Assembly: GCA_030683105.1 (NCBI GenBank)
Contig: JAUXMZ010000078.1
Location: 62,001 to 126,000 of the forward strand
DNA from: Burkholderiales bacterium
Lineage (GTDB): Bacteria; Pseudomonadota; Gammaproteobacteria; Burkholderiales; SG8-41
Length of the DNA: 64,000 nucleotides
Direction of reading: 5' to 3'
The notes below the pieces were generated by a model that was not told the DNA's origin, searched no databases, and worked only from the letters and a program-made list of their open reading frames with translations. Shown here piece after piece: positions 44,372-53,329 of this stretch; position 1 is the stretch's first letter, and every line of letters begins with the position of its first letter. A program made the translations under genes and the position numbers.

Positions 44372-44659
44372 ATGGCAAACGAAGGCTATCACGAGCCGGT
44401 GACCGAACTCAGCGACGAGACGCGCGACATGCATCGGGCCATCGTGTCGCTGATGGAAGAACTCGAAGCGGTCGACTGGTACAACCAACGGGTCGATGCC
44501 TGCAAAGACCCCGACCTCAAGGCGATCCTCGCGCATAACCGCGACGAGGAGAAGGAACATGCGGCGATGGTGCTGGAGTGGATACGGCGCAAAGACGCTA
44601 CGTTTTCCAGGGAACTGAAGGACTATCTGTTCACCGACAAGCAGATCGCGCACCGCTGA
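44372..44659 (+). CDS. Encapsulated-ferritin-like (EncFtn) protein, no encapsulin nearby
   Basis: A 95-residue two-helix ferritin-like protein: DMHRAIVSLMEELEAVDWYNQRVDAC and LKAILAHNRDEEKEHAAMVLEWIRRKD. Metal-site residues expected for EncFtn are present: Glu30, Glu32, Trp36, Tyr37 and the E-X-X-H pair Glu60/His63. In EncFtn two subunits build one ferroxidase site and the ring decamer sits inside an encapsulin shell. Here neither neighbour is a shell gene, and the C-terminus (YLFTDKQIAHR) lacks an evident loading peptide. It may be a free oxidase-type ferritin or be exported to a shell encoded elsewhere. Confidence 0.82.
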   Translation: MANEGYHEPVTELSDETRDMHRAIVSLMEELEAVDWYNQRVDACKDPDLKAILAHNRDEEKEHAAMVLEWIRRKDATFSRELKDYLFTDKQIAHR

Positions 44660-44739
44660 CGCGCAACTCAGGCGGAATCGATAGGATCAGATTTGATTGA
44701 TTCTGCGGCTGCGAAACCGCAGCGCCTTGCCGTGACGGG

Positions 44740-45378
44740 CTAATACTTGTTTTTGTAGCCGTAAAACGGCGGTCGGCGCCCGACCAGTTGCTCCAGCAGC
44801 AACAACTCGTCATCGGTGTGATTGATGACCGGCGCATTGCTTACCACGCCATCCTCTATCCAATGCGGGGCATCGTGGTGCTGCGTTTTATAGGTGATGG
44901 CGCGGCCGTTGACCGGATCGAGCACCACTTCGCCGTAGCACAGGCAGAAATAACTGCGCCGGGCATCGGCTTCGATATAGCAGCCGGTGCCGCGGATGCC
45001 TATCGTGGCAAAGGGGATCTGCACGCGGCGCTGGCCTTTGCCGAAGACCGAGAGCAGTTTCCCGGTCACCACGCGCATGAAGTCGGCGGCGGTCGCACCG
45101 AAATTCACGCGCGTATCCGCCCGCTGCAGGTAAGCGTCCTCGCCGATCACGTAAATCGCTTCCGAGCCGGGGCCGGTTTCCACCGTGTCCCCGGCACGCA
45201 GCAACATGCCCTCCTTTGCAGCCTGGCCGTTGACCGTAACTTTGCCCTGGATGCGCTGCATACCCGGTTTCACCGGCACGTTGCCCGCCGCCAGCACCTG
45301 CTGGATGAGACCCGAAACGCCGCCGGCCACGGTGGCGGCCATCGCCTGCAACATTTTGCGTCTGGCTTTACGCGTCAT
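44740..45378 (-). CDS. FecR-domain periplasmic protein
   Basis: A 212-residue protein: basic N-terminus and signal-like helix (MTRKARRKMLQAMAATVAGGVSGLIQQVLA), FecR-type domain with IQGKVTVNGQAAKEGMLLRAGDTVETGPGSEAIYVIGEDAYLQRADT and the signature IPFATIGIRGTGCYIEADARRSYFCLCYGEV. Shares IGIRGT with the other FecR protein at 12959 but has a different C-terminus (DELLLLEQLVGRRPPFYGYKNKY). Possibly part of a signalling or surface system; it is downstream of a small uncertain ORF. Confidence 0.8.
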   Translation of the reverse strand: MTRKARRKMLQAMAATVAGGVSGLIQQVLAAGNVPVKPGMQRIQGKVTVNGQAAKEGMLLRAGDTVETGPGSEAIYVIGEDAYLQRADTRVNFGATAADFMRVVTGKLLSVFGKGQRRVQIPFATIGIRGTGCYIEADARRSYFCLCYGEVVLDPVNGRAITYKTQHHDAPHWIEDGVVSNAPVINHTDDELLLLEQLVGRRPPFYGYKNKY

Positions 45379-45442
45379 GATCCTATCCCCTTATGGCGTT
45401 GAGCATGAAACCTCAGGTCTTGTCCTTCCCCTCGTACTTCGA

Positions 45443-45592
45443 TCACGCGGCTCGCGTCGTCCTTGCCCCAGCCGGCGGCCTCATCGCGCCGGAACCGCTC
45501 GGGCCGGTGTGCGTGACGTCCGCCGCCAGCAGGCTGAGTATCGGCTGCACCCGATCGCCCCGACCGATCATTCCCGGTTTTTCCGCCATCAT
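45443..45592 (-). CDS. Uncertain 49-residue ORF
   Basis: ATGATG start at 45592/45589 after AGGAAAAA, good spacing. The product (MMAEKPGMIGRGDRVQPILS, then LLAADVTHTGPSGSG) has no recognisable family. It sits between the CocE/NonD gene and the FecR gene, all minus strand. A longer overlapping frame (45375-45665) exists but is Arg/Gly-rich and looks like a shadow. Confidence 0.3.
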   Translation of the reverse strand: MMAEKPGMIGRGDRVQPILSLLAADVTHTGPSGSGAMRPPAGARTTRAA

Positions 45593-45633
45593 TTTTTCCT
45601 GTTAACAAATCAAGATAAATCGACCTGAATGCG

Positions 45634-47385
45634 CTATTTCGGGGGAATGACCGGCAGCAGCACATGAGCCTGGCGCTCCGCTCCCATATGCAGCGTCACG
45701 TCGCCGCCGAACACCGCGGCCGGCCGGTCGCGCGGATCGTTGTGGCGGAACGGGCCGACGCCGGTGAACACCGCATTCAGATTGCCGAGCCCTTTTACCA
45801 CGCCGCCGGGCCATTCGTAGTCGCGGCCGCGCACTGTAAGCCCGATGCGATAGCCCCTGGGCACCACGACGCAGGTCGGCCACACTTCGATGTCGAGTTC
45901 GTAAATCTCATTCGGCTTGAGTTTCTGAATCTCGTCATGGGTGTGATAAGGCCGGTACGGCAGCGATAATGCCTGGTCGAGCTTGCGATGGGAGGCGCGC
46001 AGCCAGCCTTGCGCGATCGGCGTGTGCGGATCGAGCGCGCCCATGAACGTGATCTCCTTCAGGTCGGGCGCGAACACCCGCACCACCAGAAAGAGATCCG
46101 CATCTTCCGTGGCGGACGACACCCACAGCTTGGCCGCGATCGGGCCGGTGATCTCGGTTTCCTTGGTGAGCGGCGCGGTGAGGAAGGTCACGCCCTCCGA
46201 CAGGCCGCCATAGGTGACGCTGCCCGTCTGCTTTTGCGCCTCGGCCGTAAGCGTATGGCCTTCGGGCTGCAGATAAAACTTCGTCCATTGCGTGCGCTTC
46301 AAAGGCCACTCGTTTTCATGGCGCTCGACGAACTTCTCTCCCGGATGACGCGCCAGCATCGCCACCTTGGGTTGTTTTGCCCATCCCGTGTCTTCGCCTT
46401 TGAGGAAATGGCCGAAAAATCGTTTCTGGATTTTCACGCCATAGTCGGTATAAAACTCGGTCCAGTGCTCGATGCCGTGCACTTCCAGCCACTTCTCCTT
46501 GGAAGCTGCGCGCACGAAGCCCTCGAAGTTGCCGCGCGGATGCAGCCCCTGCCCGCCCCAGTTGGACGATGAGAGCAGAGGCACCTTCACTTTGGACCAG
46601 TCAGGCATGCGCGAACTCCAGTAGTCGTCGCTCGCAAGCTGATTGGCGTAACAGTCGGCGGCGAAATCGCGCCGCGTGGCGCCGAGTTCTTCCTCGCTCA
46701 GCGTCTCGGGCCCCGATACCCAGTCCCCGTTCATGCGGCTGCGATAGCTCTTGCTGCCCTGGCCATGTTGCACCGGAATGACCTGCTTCGGAAACCAGGT
46801 GTCGGCGAACGTGCAATAGATACCGCCGTGATGGCTCATGTCGCGGTAATAATCGGCCGCGCCTTCCCACACACAGATCGCCGTCAGATGCGGCGGCTGC
46901 AGCGCCGCGGCCTGCCACTGGTTCATGGCGTAATAGGAAATGCCGTTGAGCCCGACCTTGCCGCTCGACCAGGGCTGTTTGGCCGCCCACTCGATTGAAT
47001 GGTAGAAATCCTGGGCCTCGCGCAACGACCATAGATCGAGCAAGCCAGGCGAGCGGCCTGCGCCGCGCGAGTCGACACGCACGACGACGTATCCGTCCGG
47101 CACCCACTTCTCCGGGTCGACCACTTCCCAGTTCTGGTACTTGTTGGTGGAACCCGAGGGCACGTCCGGATGCTCCTCGCACATGCGCTGCCACTGGTCG
47201 TCGTAGAGGTCCTCGAAATGCAGCCATTTGCCGTAGGGGCCGTAGGTCATGATGACCGGATACTTGCCATCGGCTACCGGCCGGTAGACGTCGGCGCGCA
47301 AGATCAAACCGTCTTCCATCCCGACCGGCACATCCCAGTCTATCCTCATGCCGTCGCGAATTTCGCTGATCTCACGATATTCCAT
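45634..47385 (-). CDS. CocE/NonD family hydrolase
   Basis: A complete 583-residue alpha/beta hydrolase of the S15/CocE group. N-terminal strand DGMRIDWDVPVGMEDGLILRADVYRP, VRVDSRGAGRSPG, nucleophile elbow GLNGISYYAMNQWQ with the Ser of GIS; the acid and His are expected in SSNWGGQGLHPRGN and VHGIEHWTE regions; C-terminal jelly-roll (TAPLTKETEITGPIAAKLWVSSATEDADLFLVV). Paralogue of the truncated gene at 1-718. GGAGGGG precedes the ATG. Substrate unknown. Confidence 0.93.
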   Translation of the reverse strand: MEYREISEIRDGMRIDWDVPVGMEDGLILRADVYRPVADGKYPVIMTYGPYGKWLHFEDLYDDQWQRMCEEHPDVPSGSTNKYQNWEVVDPEKWVPDGYVVVRVDSRGAGRSPGLLDLWSLREAQDFYHSIEWAAKQPWSSGKVGLNGISYYAMNQWQAAALQPPHLTAICVWEGAADYYRDMSHHGGIYCTFADTWFPKQVIPVQHGQGSKSYRSRMNGDWVSGPETLSEEELGATRRDFAADCYANQLASDDYWSSRMPDWSKVKVPLLSSSNWGGQGLHPRGNFEGFVRAASKEKWLEVHGIEHWTEFYTDYGVKIQKRFFGHFLKGEDTGWAKQPKVAMLARHPGEKFVERHENEWPLKRTQWTKFYLQPEGHTLTAEAQKQTGSVTYGGLSEGVTFLTAPLTKETEITGPIAAKLWVSSATEDADLFLVVRVFAPDLKEITFMGALDPHTPIAQGWLRASHRKLDQALSLPYRPYHTHDEIQKLKPNEIYELDIEVWPTCVVVPRGYRIGLTVRGRDYEWPGGVVKGLGNLNAVFTGVGPFRHNDPRDRPAAVFGGDVTLHMGAERQAHVLLPVIPPK

Positions 47386-47740
47386 GCTGCTACCCCTCCG
47401 TTGTTCGGGTTCTTAGAGCCATTTCAAAAAGACCAAGACTGATGTAACCGCCCGGCCCTCATCCCTGACCCTTCTCCCCTAGTGGAGAAGGGAAACAATT
47501 GCCTCCTCTCTCCCTTTGGGAGAGAGGTCGGGAGAGAGGGATCGAACGCCGATCGAACCATCGTTAAAATTCTTCTATCACCAATGGCAGAATAAATAAA
47601 AACAGCGTGTTATGTTATTGCTCTGTGTAATTTCAACTTTGAGTTTTAGATTTTCATCGGCGTTTATCGGCGGCTAATTTATTAGATTTTGTTACGGGCT
47701 CTTAGGACCGGCCTGACACCAGCCTGGCGGCTTGCGCGTA
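47386..47740. other. Intergenic region with CCTCTCTCCC-type repeats
   Basis: 355 bp. Two hairpins: CCCTTCTCC/GGAGAAGGG (47469-47492) and CCTCTCTCCC/GGGAGAGAGG (47505-47527). The ends, TCTTAGAGCC near 47411 and GGGCTCTTAGGA near 47697, resemble the outer bases of the 7256-7522 element. The rest is AT-rich. No ORF. Confidence 0.65.
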
Positions 47741-48739
47741 TCAGCCGACCTTGGCCGGCTGTCCTGTCTTCGCCGACTGCACGATGGCCTCGAAGACGGC
47801 CACGCCGTGAACGATCTGCTCGGCGGAAATCGGGAATGATGCAGTGCCATCGACTGCCGCCGCGAAGGCCTCCAAACCCGCTTTCACCGGATTGAAGCCT
47901 TTGTTCTCGATGACCTCCGGATGCGCGGGCGGCGGATGCCCCGGCTTGTCGGGCGCCGGGAAGAACCGGAAGGTATCCAGGTTGCGGTCGGTCTCCGCCA
48001 GGCCGCCTGTGCCATAGACCGCGACGCGGTAATTCGGTGCGGTCGCAAGCGAGCAGAGGATGGTCGAGGTCACGCCGTTCTTGTGCTTCAGGACAACGGT
48101 CGTCGTGTCGTCGACCAGCGGCGCCGCGCGGCGCGTGTTGACGCAGTACACCTCGTCGATCTCGCCGCACAGGTCGATAAAACCATCGACCAGATGCACG
48201 CCGATGCCGGTCATCGCGCCGACCGGCGTCTCGTCCGGGTTCGTGCGCCACGATTCCTTGGGCAGGAACAGGCCGCCCGGCGCCGTTGCTTCGGCGATGC
48301 AGAAGCAGATCTTGCCCATGCGCCCGTCCTTGATGCGATTGCGGATTTCCCCGATGGACGGATGGAAGCGGCGCTGATAGTCGATGCCGAGCACGACGCC
48401 GGCTTTCTTGACCGCTTCGAGCGCTGACCTGGCGCTCTTCACATCCAGCGTGAACGGCTTTTCCACGTAGACGTGCTTGCCCGCCTGCGCCGCGCGCTTG
48501 ACGTGATCCTCGTGCTGGCGATGGGGCGTGGTGTAGACGACCGCATCGATCGAGGGATCCTGGAGGATGGCGTCGAGGTCGTCGCGCAGATCGATCTTGC
48601 GCTCGCGGCAAAACTCCTCCGCCTTGCTGCGGGTGCGCGTGTTGCCGGCGACGAAAGTGATCTTATTGCTCTTGCCCTGCACCGTGTCGACGATAGTCCG
48701 CCCCCACCACCCAAGACCGACAATTGCAGCTCGAATCAT
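47741..48739 (-). CDS. Gfo/Idh/MocA family oxidoreductase
   Basis: A 332-residue NAD(P)-dependent dehydrogenase. N-terminal Rossmann fold IRAAIVGLGWWGRTIVDT; DAVVYTTPHRQHEDHVKRAAQAGKHVYVEKPFTL with the family E-K-P motif; GIDYQRRFHPSIGEIRNRI and TGIGVHLVDGFIDLCGE supplying the catalytic His/Asp region. Substrates are usually sugars, inositols or related cyclic compounds. Clear GGAGG before the ATG at 48739. Stands alone. Confidence 0.93.
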   Translation of the reverse strand: MIRAAIVGLGWWGRTIVDTVQGKSNKITFVAGNTRTRSKAEEFCRERKIDLRDDLDAILQDPSIDAVVYTTPHRQHEDHVKRAAQAGKHVYVEKPFTLDVKSARSALEAVKKAGVVLGIDYQRRFHPSIGEIRNRIKDGRMGKICFCIAEATAPGGLFLPKESWRTNPDETPVGAMTGIGVHLVDGFIDLCGEIDEVYCVNTRRAAPLVDDTTTVVLKHKNGVTSTILCSLATAPNYRVAVYGTGGLAETDRNLDTFRFFPAPDKPGHPPPAHPEVIENKGFNPVKAGLEAFAAAVDGTASFPISAEQIVHGVAVFEAIVQSAKTGQPAKVG

Positions 48740-49258
48740 GTTTCCTCCGTCGTAGTTGGTGTTGCTGGAATTCAGGGCGATACGATGCATCATACCAACG
48801 GCGCCAGTTGCTTGCTATCGGCGGCGCACCGCGGGCATGCGCACCATCGAAGCGCTCGTGCGCGACATCCCGGCAGTTTTTTTCCAGGTCCGCGCAGCGC
48901 TCTTCAGTTATGGGATGCGTTCCAGGCTTGGCGTCCTCAAGCCCGATGGCCGCGCCCATATCCTTAACGATGATCTGCTCCGCGCCTCGCGGGTCGTCAT
49001 CCCGATTGAACGGCCGCGGGCCCGCATGAGTGCCTTCGCGCCCGCCAGGGTAATGCAGAATGGCGGAACGAATAATAATATTAACTATATAAACAAATAG
49101 TTACGATATGCCTTCGGCGGATAAACGTTCTTGAGATCAACGCACCGCAAGGTTGATTTGGATCAACCCGCTGCCGGCTTGCGACTCATAGGATAGATTC
49201 GCTTGAGCTGCACGCTGCAATTCTTCATCTGCGCACGTCCAACGGAAAGGACAACAGC
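48740..49258. other. Divergent intergenic region
   Basis: 519 bp between the oxidoreductase and the adenylate kinase. GC-rich left part with only shadow ORFs; AT-rich right part containing TATAAACAAATAGTTACGATA (49087-49107), almost the same as at 42103-42126, a candidate promoter or regulator site for the kinase gene. Confidence 0.45.
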
Positions 49259-50005
49259 ATGAACGCAAAGAACGATCGCGCCGCCTGGCTCAAAGGCCCC
49301 GCCACCTGCTGCAGCGTCTTGCCCCAGGCACAATCCCGTCCGCGACACTTCGTCCTGCTTGGCGCTCCCGGCGTGGGCAAGGGCACCCAGGCTGAATTGC
49401 TCAGCTCACGTCTTGGCGCCTGCCAGCTTTCCACCGGCGACATCTTCCGCGCCGCGAAATCCATCGCCGCGACCGAACGCAGCCCGGCGCTCAACCTCGC
49501 CCTCGACGCCATGCGCAAGGGCGAACTCGTTACGGACGAAACCGTGCTCGACATGATCCGGGAGCGCACCGCCTGCCTGCGCTGCGCAGGCGGATTCCTG
49601 CTGGATGGTTTCCCGCGCACCGTGGCCCAGGCCGAGGCATTGACCCAGCTCCTGGCGCGCGAGCAAGTCCAGCTCGATGCCGTGCTCAGTTACGAGCTGC
49701 CCCTTGAAACGATCGTTGCACGCCTGAGCGGCCGCCGCACCTGCGAGAAATGCAAGGCGGTCTACCACGTGCTGTCCCACCCCGCGAAAGTAGAAGGCGT
49801 GTGCGACCACTGCGGAGGGAATCTGGTTCAGCGCGAAGATGACCGCCCTGAATCGGTCAAGGTGCGCATGGCTGCCTACGAATCCAGCACCGCGCCGCTG
49901 ACCGCTTACTACCGCAAGCGGAACCTGCTCGTTTCCGTCTCCGCCGAGGGATCCCCAGAGGCCATCTACCAACGCACCATGCAAACGCTGGACGCGAAGG
50001 ACTAA
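49259..50005 (+). CDS. Adenylate kinase paralogue with zinc-binding LID
   Basis: A 248-residue kinase. P-loop LLGAPGVGKGTQAELLSSRLG, STGDIFRAA, LLDGFPRTVAQAEAL, and a LID with four cysteines: CEKCKAVYH and CDHCGGNL. Zinc-LID adenylate kinases are usual in Gram-positives, while housekeeping Adk of this group lacks zinc cysteines, so this is probably a second, acquired enzyme. The N-terminus carries about 28 extra residues (MNAKNDRAAWLKGPATCCSV). Substrate may still be AMP; the divergent region includes LSLPLETIVARLSGRR. Confidence 0.85.
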   Translation: MNAKNDRAAWLKGPATCCSVLPQAQSRPRHFVLLGAPGVGKGTQAELLSSRLGACQLSTGDIFRAAKSIAATERSPALNLALDAMRKGELVTDETVLDMIRERTACLRCAGGFLLDGFPRTVAQAEALTQLLAREQVQLDAVLSYELPLETIVARLSGRRTCEKCKAVYHVLSHPAKVEGVCDHCGGNLVQREDDRPESVKVRMAAYESSTAPLTAYYRKRNLLVSVSAEGSPEAIYQRTMQTLDAKD

Positions 50006-50310
50006 GGCGCGGAGGCCTGCGACAGGAGGGCGAAAAATCCTGCGCATGTCGCCGGGGGCAGCCGAAACTAAAGGGCTACCATCGGAATTATGTGATACAC
50101 GGCCCCCGGAAACTCGATTCGAAGCGGTCTGACCATGTTCAGATTGCCTTCGAATCCATTCCCAGACGCATTGTCAATTCAAGATTCAAGACCTTTTTGT
50201 TTGCAAGACCCCAGTTGTTTGACTTGTGATATGCGCGCGCGCATAATTTTCAACTGGGGAGGAAGCGAAGCCAATTTGCAATTCTCACTGTGGCTTACGC
50301 TGCCATCAAT
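50006..50310. other. Gene-free region
   Basis: 305 bp between the kinase and the Bug receptor. No ORF or hairpin stands out; a short alternating ATATGCGCGCGCGCAT run lies near 50230. Confidence 0.5.
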
Positions 50311-51339
50311 ATGAAAATGTGCGCGTTTCCCTCGGTCCTTATCCAATTGTCATCCGCCGTCCGCGTTGCCACAGAATTTTCCGGAATTCGAATTGTTGTC
50401 CTGCTATTGCTCGCGCTTCTGCCGACCGCTGCAATCGCACAGAATTTTCCTTCGAAGCCGCTGCGTATCATCGTGCGAGCGTCCCCTGGCGGCGCCGACG
50501 ATTTCCATGCCCGGGTGATCTCCCCGAAATTGGGCGAAGTGCTCGGCCAGCGCGTACTCGTGGAGTACCGTCCTGGCGCGGGCGGCCTCGTCGCCTGGGA
50601 TTATGTGGCGAAGCTGCAGCCCGATGGATACACGCTCCTGCTTGCCGCGTCGGGTCTCGCCGCCATCAAGACCCTGCGGCCGGGCATGCCGGTCGATCCT
50701 TGGAAAGACTTCACCTGGATTTCACAGATTGCGAATTTCACGCTGGTGTTCTCGGTTCATCCATCTGTGCCAGCGAAGACGCTCAAGGAACTGATCGCAC
50801 TGGCGCGCAGCCGGCCGGGGCAGCTCAACTACGGCTCGTCGGGTGTCGGCGCAACGCCGCACCTCGCGGCAGAGTATTTCAAGGCGGTCGCCAAGATCGA
50901 TATCCGCCACATTCCGTACAAAGGCGCCGCGCCGATGTATGTCGACCTCATGGGCGGACGCATCGACATGGGTACCTCCGTCGCGGGGAGCGTCATCCCT
51001 CACATCAATTCCGGAAAGCTGCGCGCGCTGGGTGTCACCTCGGCGACCCGTTCATCGCAACTGCCCGACGTGCCGACGGTCGCGGAATCGGGCCTGCAAG
51101 GCTTCGAGTTCACGCCGTTCTACGCGCTGGTCGGCCCAGCCGGAATGCCGCGCGATGTCGTCACCACGCTTGCCGGCGCGATCGAGAAGACGATAGCCAC
51201 GCCGGAGGTCCGCGACCAGATCATCAAGGGCGGCTCCGACCCGGCGGCCAACACGCCCGAGCAGATGCTCCAACTCGCAAGGAAAGACGCGGACAAGATC
51301 GACCAGATTGTTCGCGACGCCAAGATCAAGGTGGACTAG
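50311..51339 (+). CDS. Bug/TctC-family tripartite tricarboxylate receptor
   Basis: A 342-residue periplasmic receptor. Long signal region (IVVLLLLALLPTAAIAQ), then FPSKPLRIIVRASPGGADDFHAR, YRPGAGGLVAWDYVAKLQPDGYTLLLA, RPGQLNYGSSGVGATPHLAAEYF, IPYKGAAPMYVDLMGGRIDM. ATG 50311 chosen; GTG 50290 is possible. 110 bp before the M81 peptidase on the same strand, so they are likely co-expressed: uptake of a carboxylated compound followed by its hydrolysis is a reasonable inference. Confidence 0.92.
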   Translation: MKMCAFPSVLIQLSSAVRVATEFSGIRIVVLLLLALLPTAAIAQNFPSKPLRIIVRASPGGADDFHARVISPKLGEVLGQRVLVEYRPGAGGLVAWDYVAKLQPDGYTLLLAASGLAAIKTLRPGMPVDPWKDFTWISQIANFTLVFSVHPSVPAKTLKELIALARSRPGQLNYGSSGVGATPHLAAEYFKAVAKIDIRHIPYKGAAPMYVDLMGGRIDMGTSVAGSVIPHINSGKLRALGVTSATRSSQLPDVPTVAESGLQGFEFTPFYALVGPAGMPRDVVTTLAGAIEKTIATPEVRDQIIKGGSDPAANTPEQMLQLARKDADKIDQIVRDAKIKVD

Positions 51340-51448
51340 AACAAGAACGGCCGTGCCGGATTGCATCAAGATCCGAATTCGCCCGTTCTTGAACGGCGCA
51401 TCACCTTGCCAGGCTGCGCGGCCAACATTCTGACCAGAGGGAGTAGCC

Positions 51449-52951
51449 GTGGCACGCATAGCTGTCGGAGGTTTTCAACACGAGACGAACTGCTTCGTCC
51501 CGGCGCGCACCGATTTCGAATATTTTGCTGCCCACCGCGACCGGCCGCCGCTGGTGCGCGGGCCCGATGTTATCAAGTGGCTTTCCGATACGAGCTTCGC
51601 GCTGCCGGGCTTTTTCGCCGAGATGGGCGCGAGGCATGACTATGTGCCGCTGGTGTGGACGAGCGGCGGCGCCGGAGGTTACGTCACGCGCGACGCCTTC
51701 GAGCGCATCACCGGCGAGATGGTGGGGCGCCTCTCGGAAGCGATGCCGGTCGATGCCGTGTATCTGGAATTGCACGGCGCGATGGTCAGCGAGGATTTCG
51801 AGGATGCGGAAGGCGAACTCCTGCGGCGGGTGCGCGCAGTCGTCGGTGAACGCGTGCCAGTCGTGATCAGCCTCGACTATCACGCCAACGTGACCTCGCA
51901 GATGGTGCAGATGACCGACGGGATCATCGGCTACCAGACGTATCCGCACGTCGACCGCCGGCAAACCGGGCAGCGCGCAGCGAAGGTGCTCGCCACCGTT
52001 CTCGCGCGCGGTCGGCCCACGGGACGTGCGCTGCGCAAGATGCCGTTCCTGATCCCTCTGAATTCGCAATGCACGATGATTGATCCGTCCAAGGCCATCA
52101 TCGAGAAGGCGGCGCAGATCGAGGGCGGAGACGTGCTCAACGTATCTTATCTCGCGGGTTTTCCGCCTTCTGATCTCTTCGATTGCGGACCGTCGGTCGT
52201 GGTGCACGCATACACGCAGGCGCTGGCCGATGCGGCAGCCGATCAGCTTGCGCGGGACATCGCGCTGCGCGAACCCGAGTTTGCGCAGCCGTTGCTCCAG
52301 CCGGACGAAGCCGTGCAGCAGGCGATGCGCATTGCCGCCAAGGCGAGCCGACCGGTGGTTCTGGCGGACACGCAGGACAACCCTGGCGCCGGTGGCACGG
52401 GTGACACCACGGGCGTCCTCGAAGCGCTGGTTCGAAACCGGGCGCAGAAAGCCGTTGTCGGAATTTTCTGCGATCCAGAAGCCGCGGCAGCCGCGCACCG
52501 TGCAGGCGAGAATGCCGAGATCGCGATTGCGCTGGGCGGCAAGTACGGGCCCGAGGGCGTCCAGCCTTATTCAGCAAAGTTCCGGGTGGCTCGGCTCGGA
52601 GACGGCCGCATGCGGACCACCGGGCCGTCGGTAGGCGGCAGGGACATCGACCTGGGTCCGATGGCGCTGCTGCAGATCGATGGTGTGAGCGTGGTGGTCA
52701 GCAGCAAGCGGATGCAGGCGCACGACCAGGCGCCCTTCCGCCATCTCGGTATCGAACCGAAGGAGCAGAAAATCCTCGCGCTGAAGAGCACGGTGCACTT
52801 CCGGGCGGACTTCCAGCCGATCGCGGAAGAAGTCCTCGTTGTTCTGGCGCCGGGCGGACATGTGGTGGATACCACCAAATATCCATTCAAGAGGTTGCGC
52901 CCCGGCGTTCGCCTTTATCCGCTGGGTCCGGAATTCAGTGGTCCGAAGTGA
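51449..52951 (+). CDS. M81-family metallopeptidase (MlrC-like)
   Basis: A 500-residue protein of the microcystinase C (MlrC) family. N-terminal domain: RIAVGGFQHETNCF, VDAVYLELHGAMVSEDFEDAEG, VVISLDYHANVT and GYQTYPHVDRRQTGQRA with His/Asp/His zinc ligands; C-terminal domain: VVLADTQDNPGAGGTGDTTGVLEAL and TQDNPGAGG loop. GTG start after AGAGGGAG. MlrC cleaves a linear tetrapeptide in microcystin degradation, but most family members have unknown amide or peptide substrates. Confidence 0.93.
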   Translation: MARIAVGGFQHETNCFVPARTDFEYFAAHRDRPPLVRGPDVIKWLSDTSFALPGFFAEMGARHDYVPLVWTSGGAGGYVTRDAFERITGEMVGRLSEAMPVDAVYLELHGAMVSEDFEDAEGELLRRVRAVVGERVPVVISLDYHANVTSQMVQMTDGIIGYQTYPHVDRRQTGQRAAKVLATVLARGRPTGRALRKMPFLIPLNSQCTMIDPSKAIIEKAAQIEGGDVLNVSYLAGFPPSDLFDCGPSVVVHAYTQALADAAADQLARDIALREPEFAQPLLQPDEAVQQAMRIAAKASRPVVLADTQDNPGAGGTGDTTGVLEALVRNRAQKAVVGIFCDPEAAAAAHRAGENAEIAIALGGKYGPEGVQPYSAKFRVARLGDGRMRTTGPSVGGRDIDLGPMALLQIDGVSVVVSSKRMQAHDQAPFRHLGIEPKEQKILALKSTVHFRADFQPIAEEVLVVLAPGGHVVDTTKYPFKRLRPGVRLYPLGPEFSGPK

Positions 52952-52994
52952 AAGCTGGAGAGCAGCGTTGCCTTCGTCTTTCGCAGGGCCGCTC

Positions 52995-53210
52995 CTAACG
53001 ATACGCCGGGCGATCCGGCGGCAGCCCCTGATCGCATTTCTTGCAATCGAGCATTGCGCCGAGGTGCTCGTCCCGGCCTTCGGCCGTAATCACCCACGGG
53101 CGGTTGATCCACGGCGGTGTATGGCGGACGTGCTGATTATGTCCGCACTTGAGCTTGGCAACCCAATGCGCCTCTTCATCCTGGTGATAACCGACGATGG
53201 GTTGTTTCAT
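52995..53210 (-). CDS. DUF3565 family protein
   Basis: A 71-residue protein: MKQPIVGYHQDEEAHWVAKLKCGHNQHVRHTPPW, RPWV, GR, and CKKCDQG. The CGH/H plus C-X2-C set looks like a small metal-binding fold. Function unknown; widely conserved in proteobacteria. Antisense to the neighbouring M81 gene, 43 bp past its stop. Confidence 0.85.
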   Translation of the reverse strand: MKQPIVGYHQDEEAHWVAKLKCGHNQHVRHTPPWINRPWVITAEGRDEHLGAMLDCKKCDQGLPPDRPAYR

Positions 53211-53329
53211 GCAAGCACTCGGGGCTCAACCTTATTTAAACAAGGTAAGCCACGCCAATATATCTTCATAAACAACGGGCTGCATTAACAGATCGCCGGG
53301 ACAGACAAGAAAACTGCACCCTGATCACT

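Noticed and set aside
45375-45665. A 96-codon minus-strand frame ending at the FecR start (ATGA overlap)
   Set aside because: Composition is Arg/Gly/Asp-rich like a shadow frame and the start region overlaps the neighbouring gene; the 49-codon frame with a ribosome site was listed instead at low confidence.
47456-47540. Repeated CCTCTCTCCC blocks considered as a CRISPR-like array
   Set aside because: The units are palindromes without regular spacers and occur singly at other loci; no cas genes are present.
48756-49100. 114-codon plus-strand frame between the oxidoreductase and adenylate kinase genes
   Set aside because: No recognisable motif, no ribosome site, and the end runs into AT-rich DNA (NNNINYINK).
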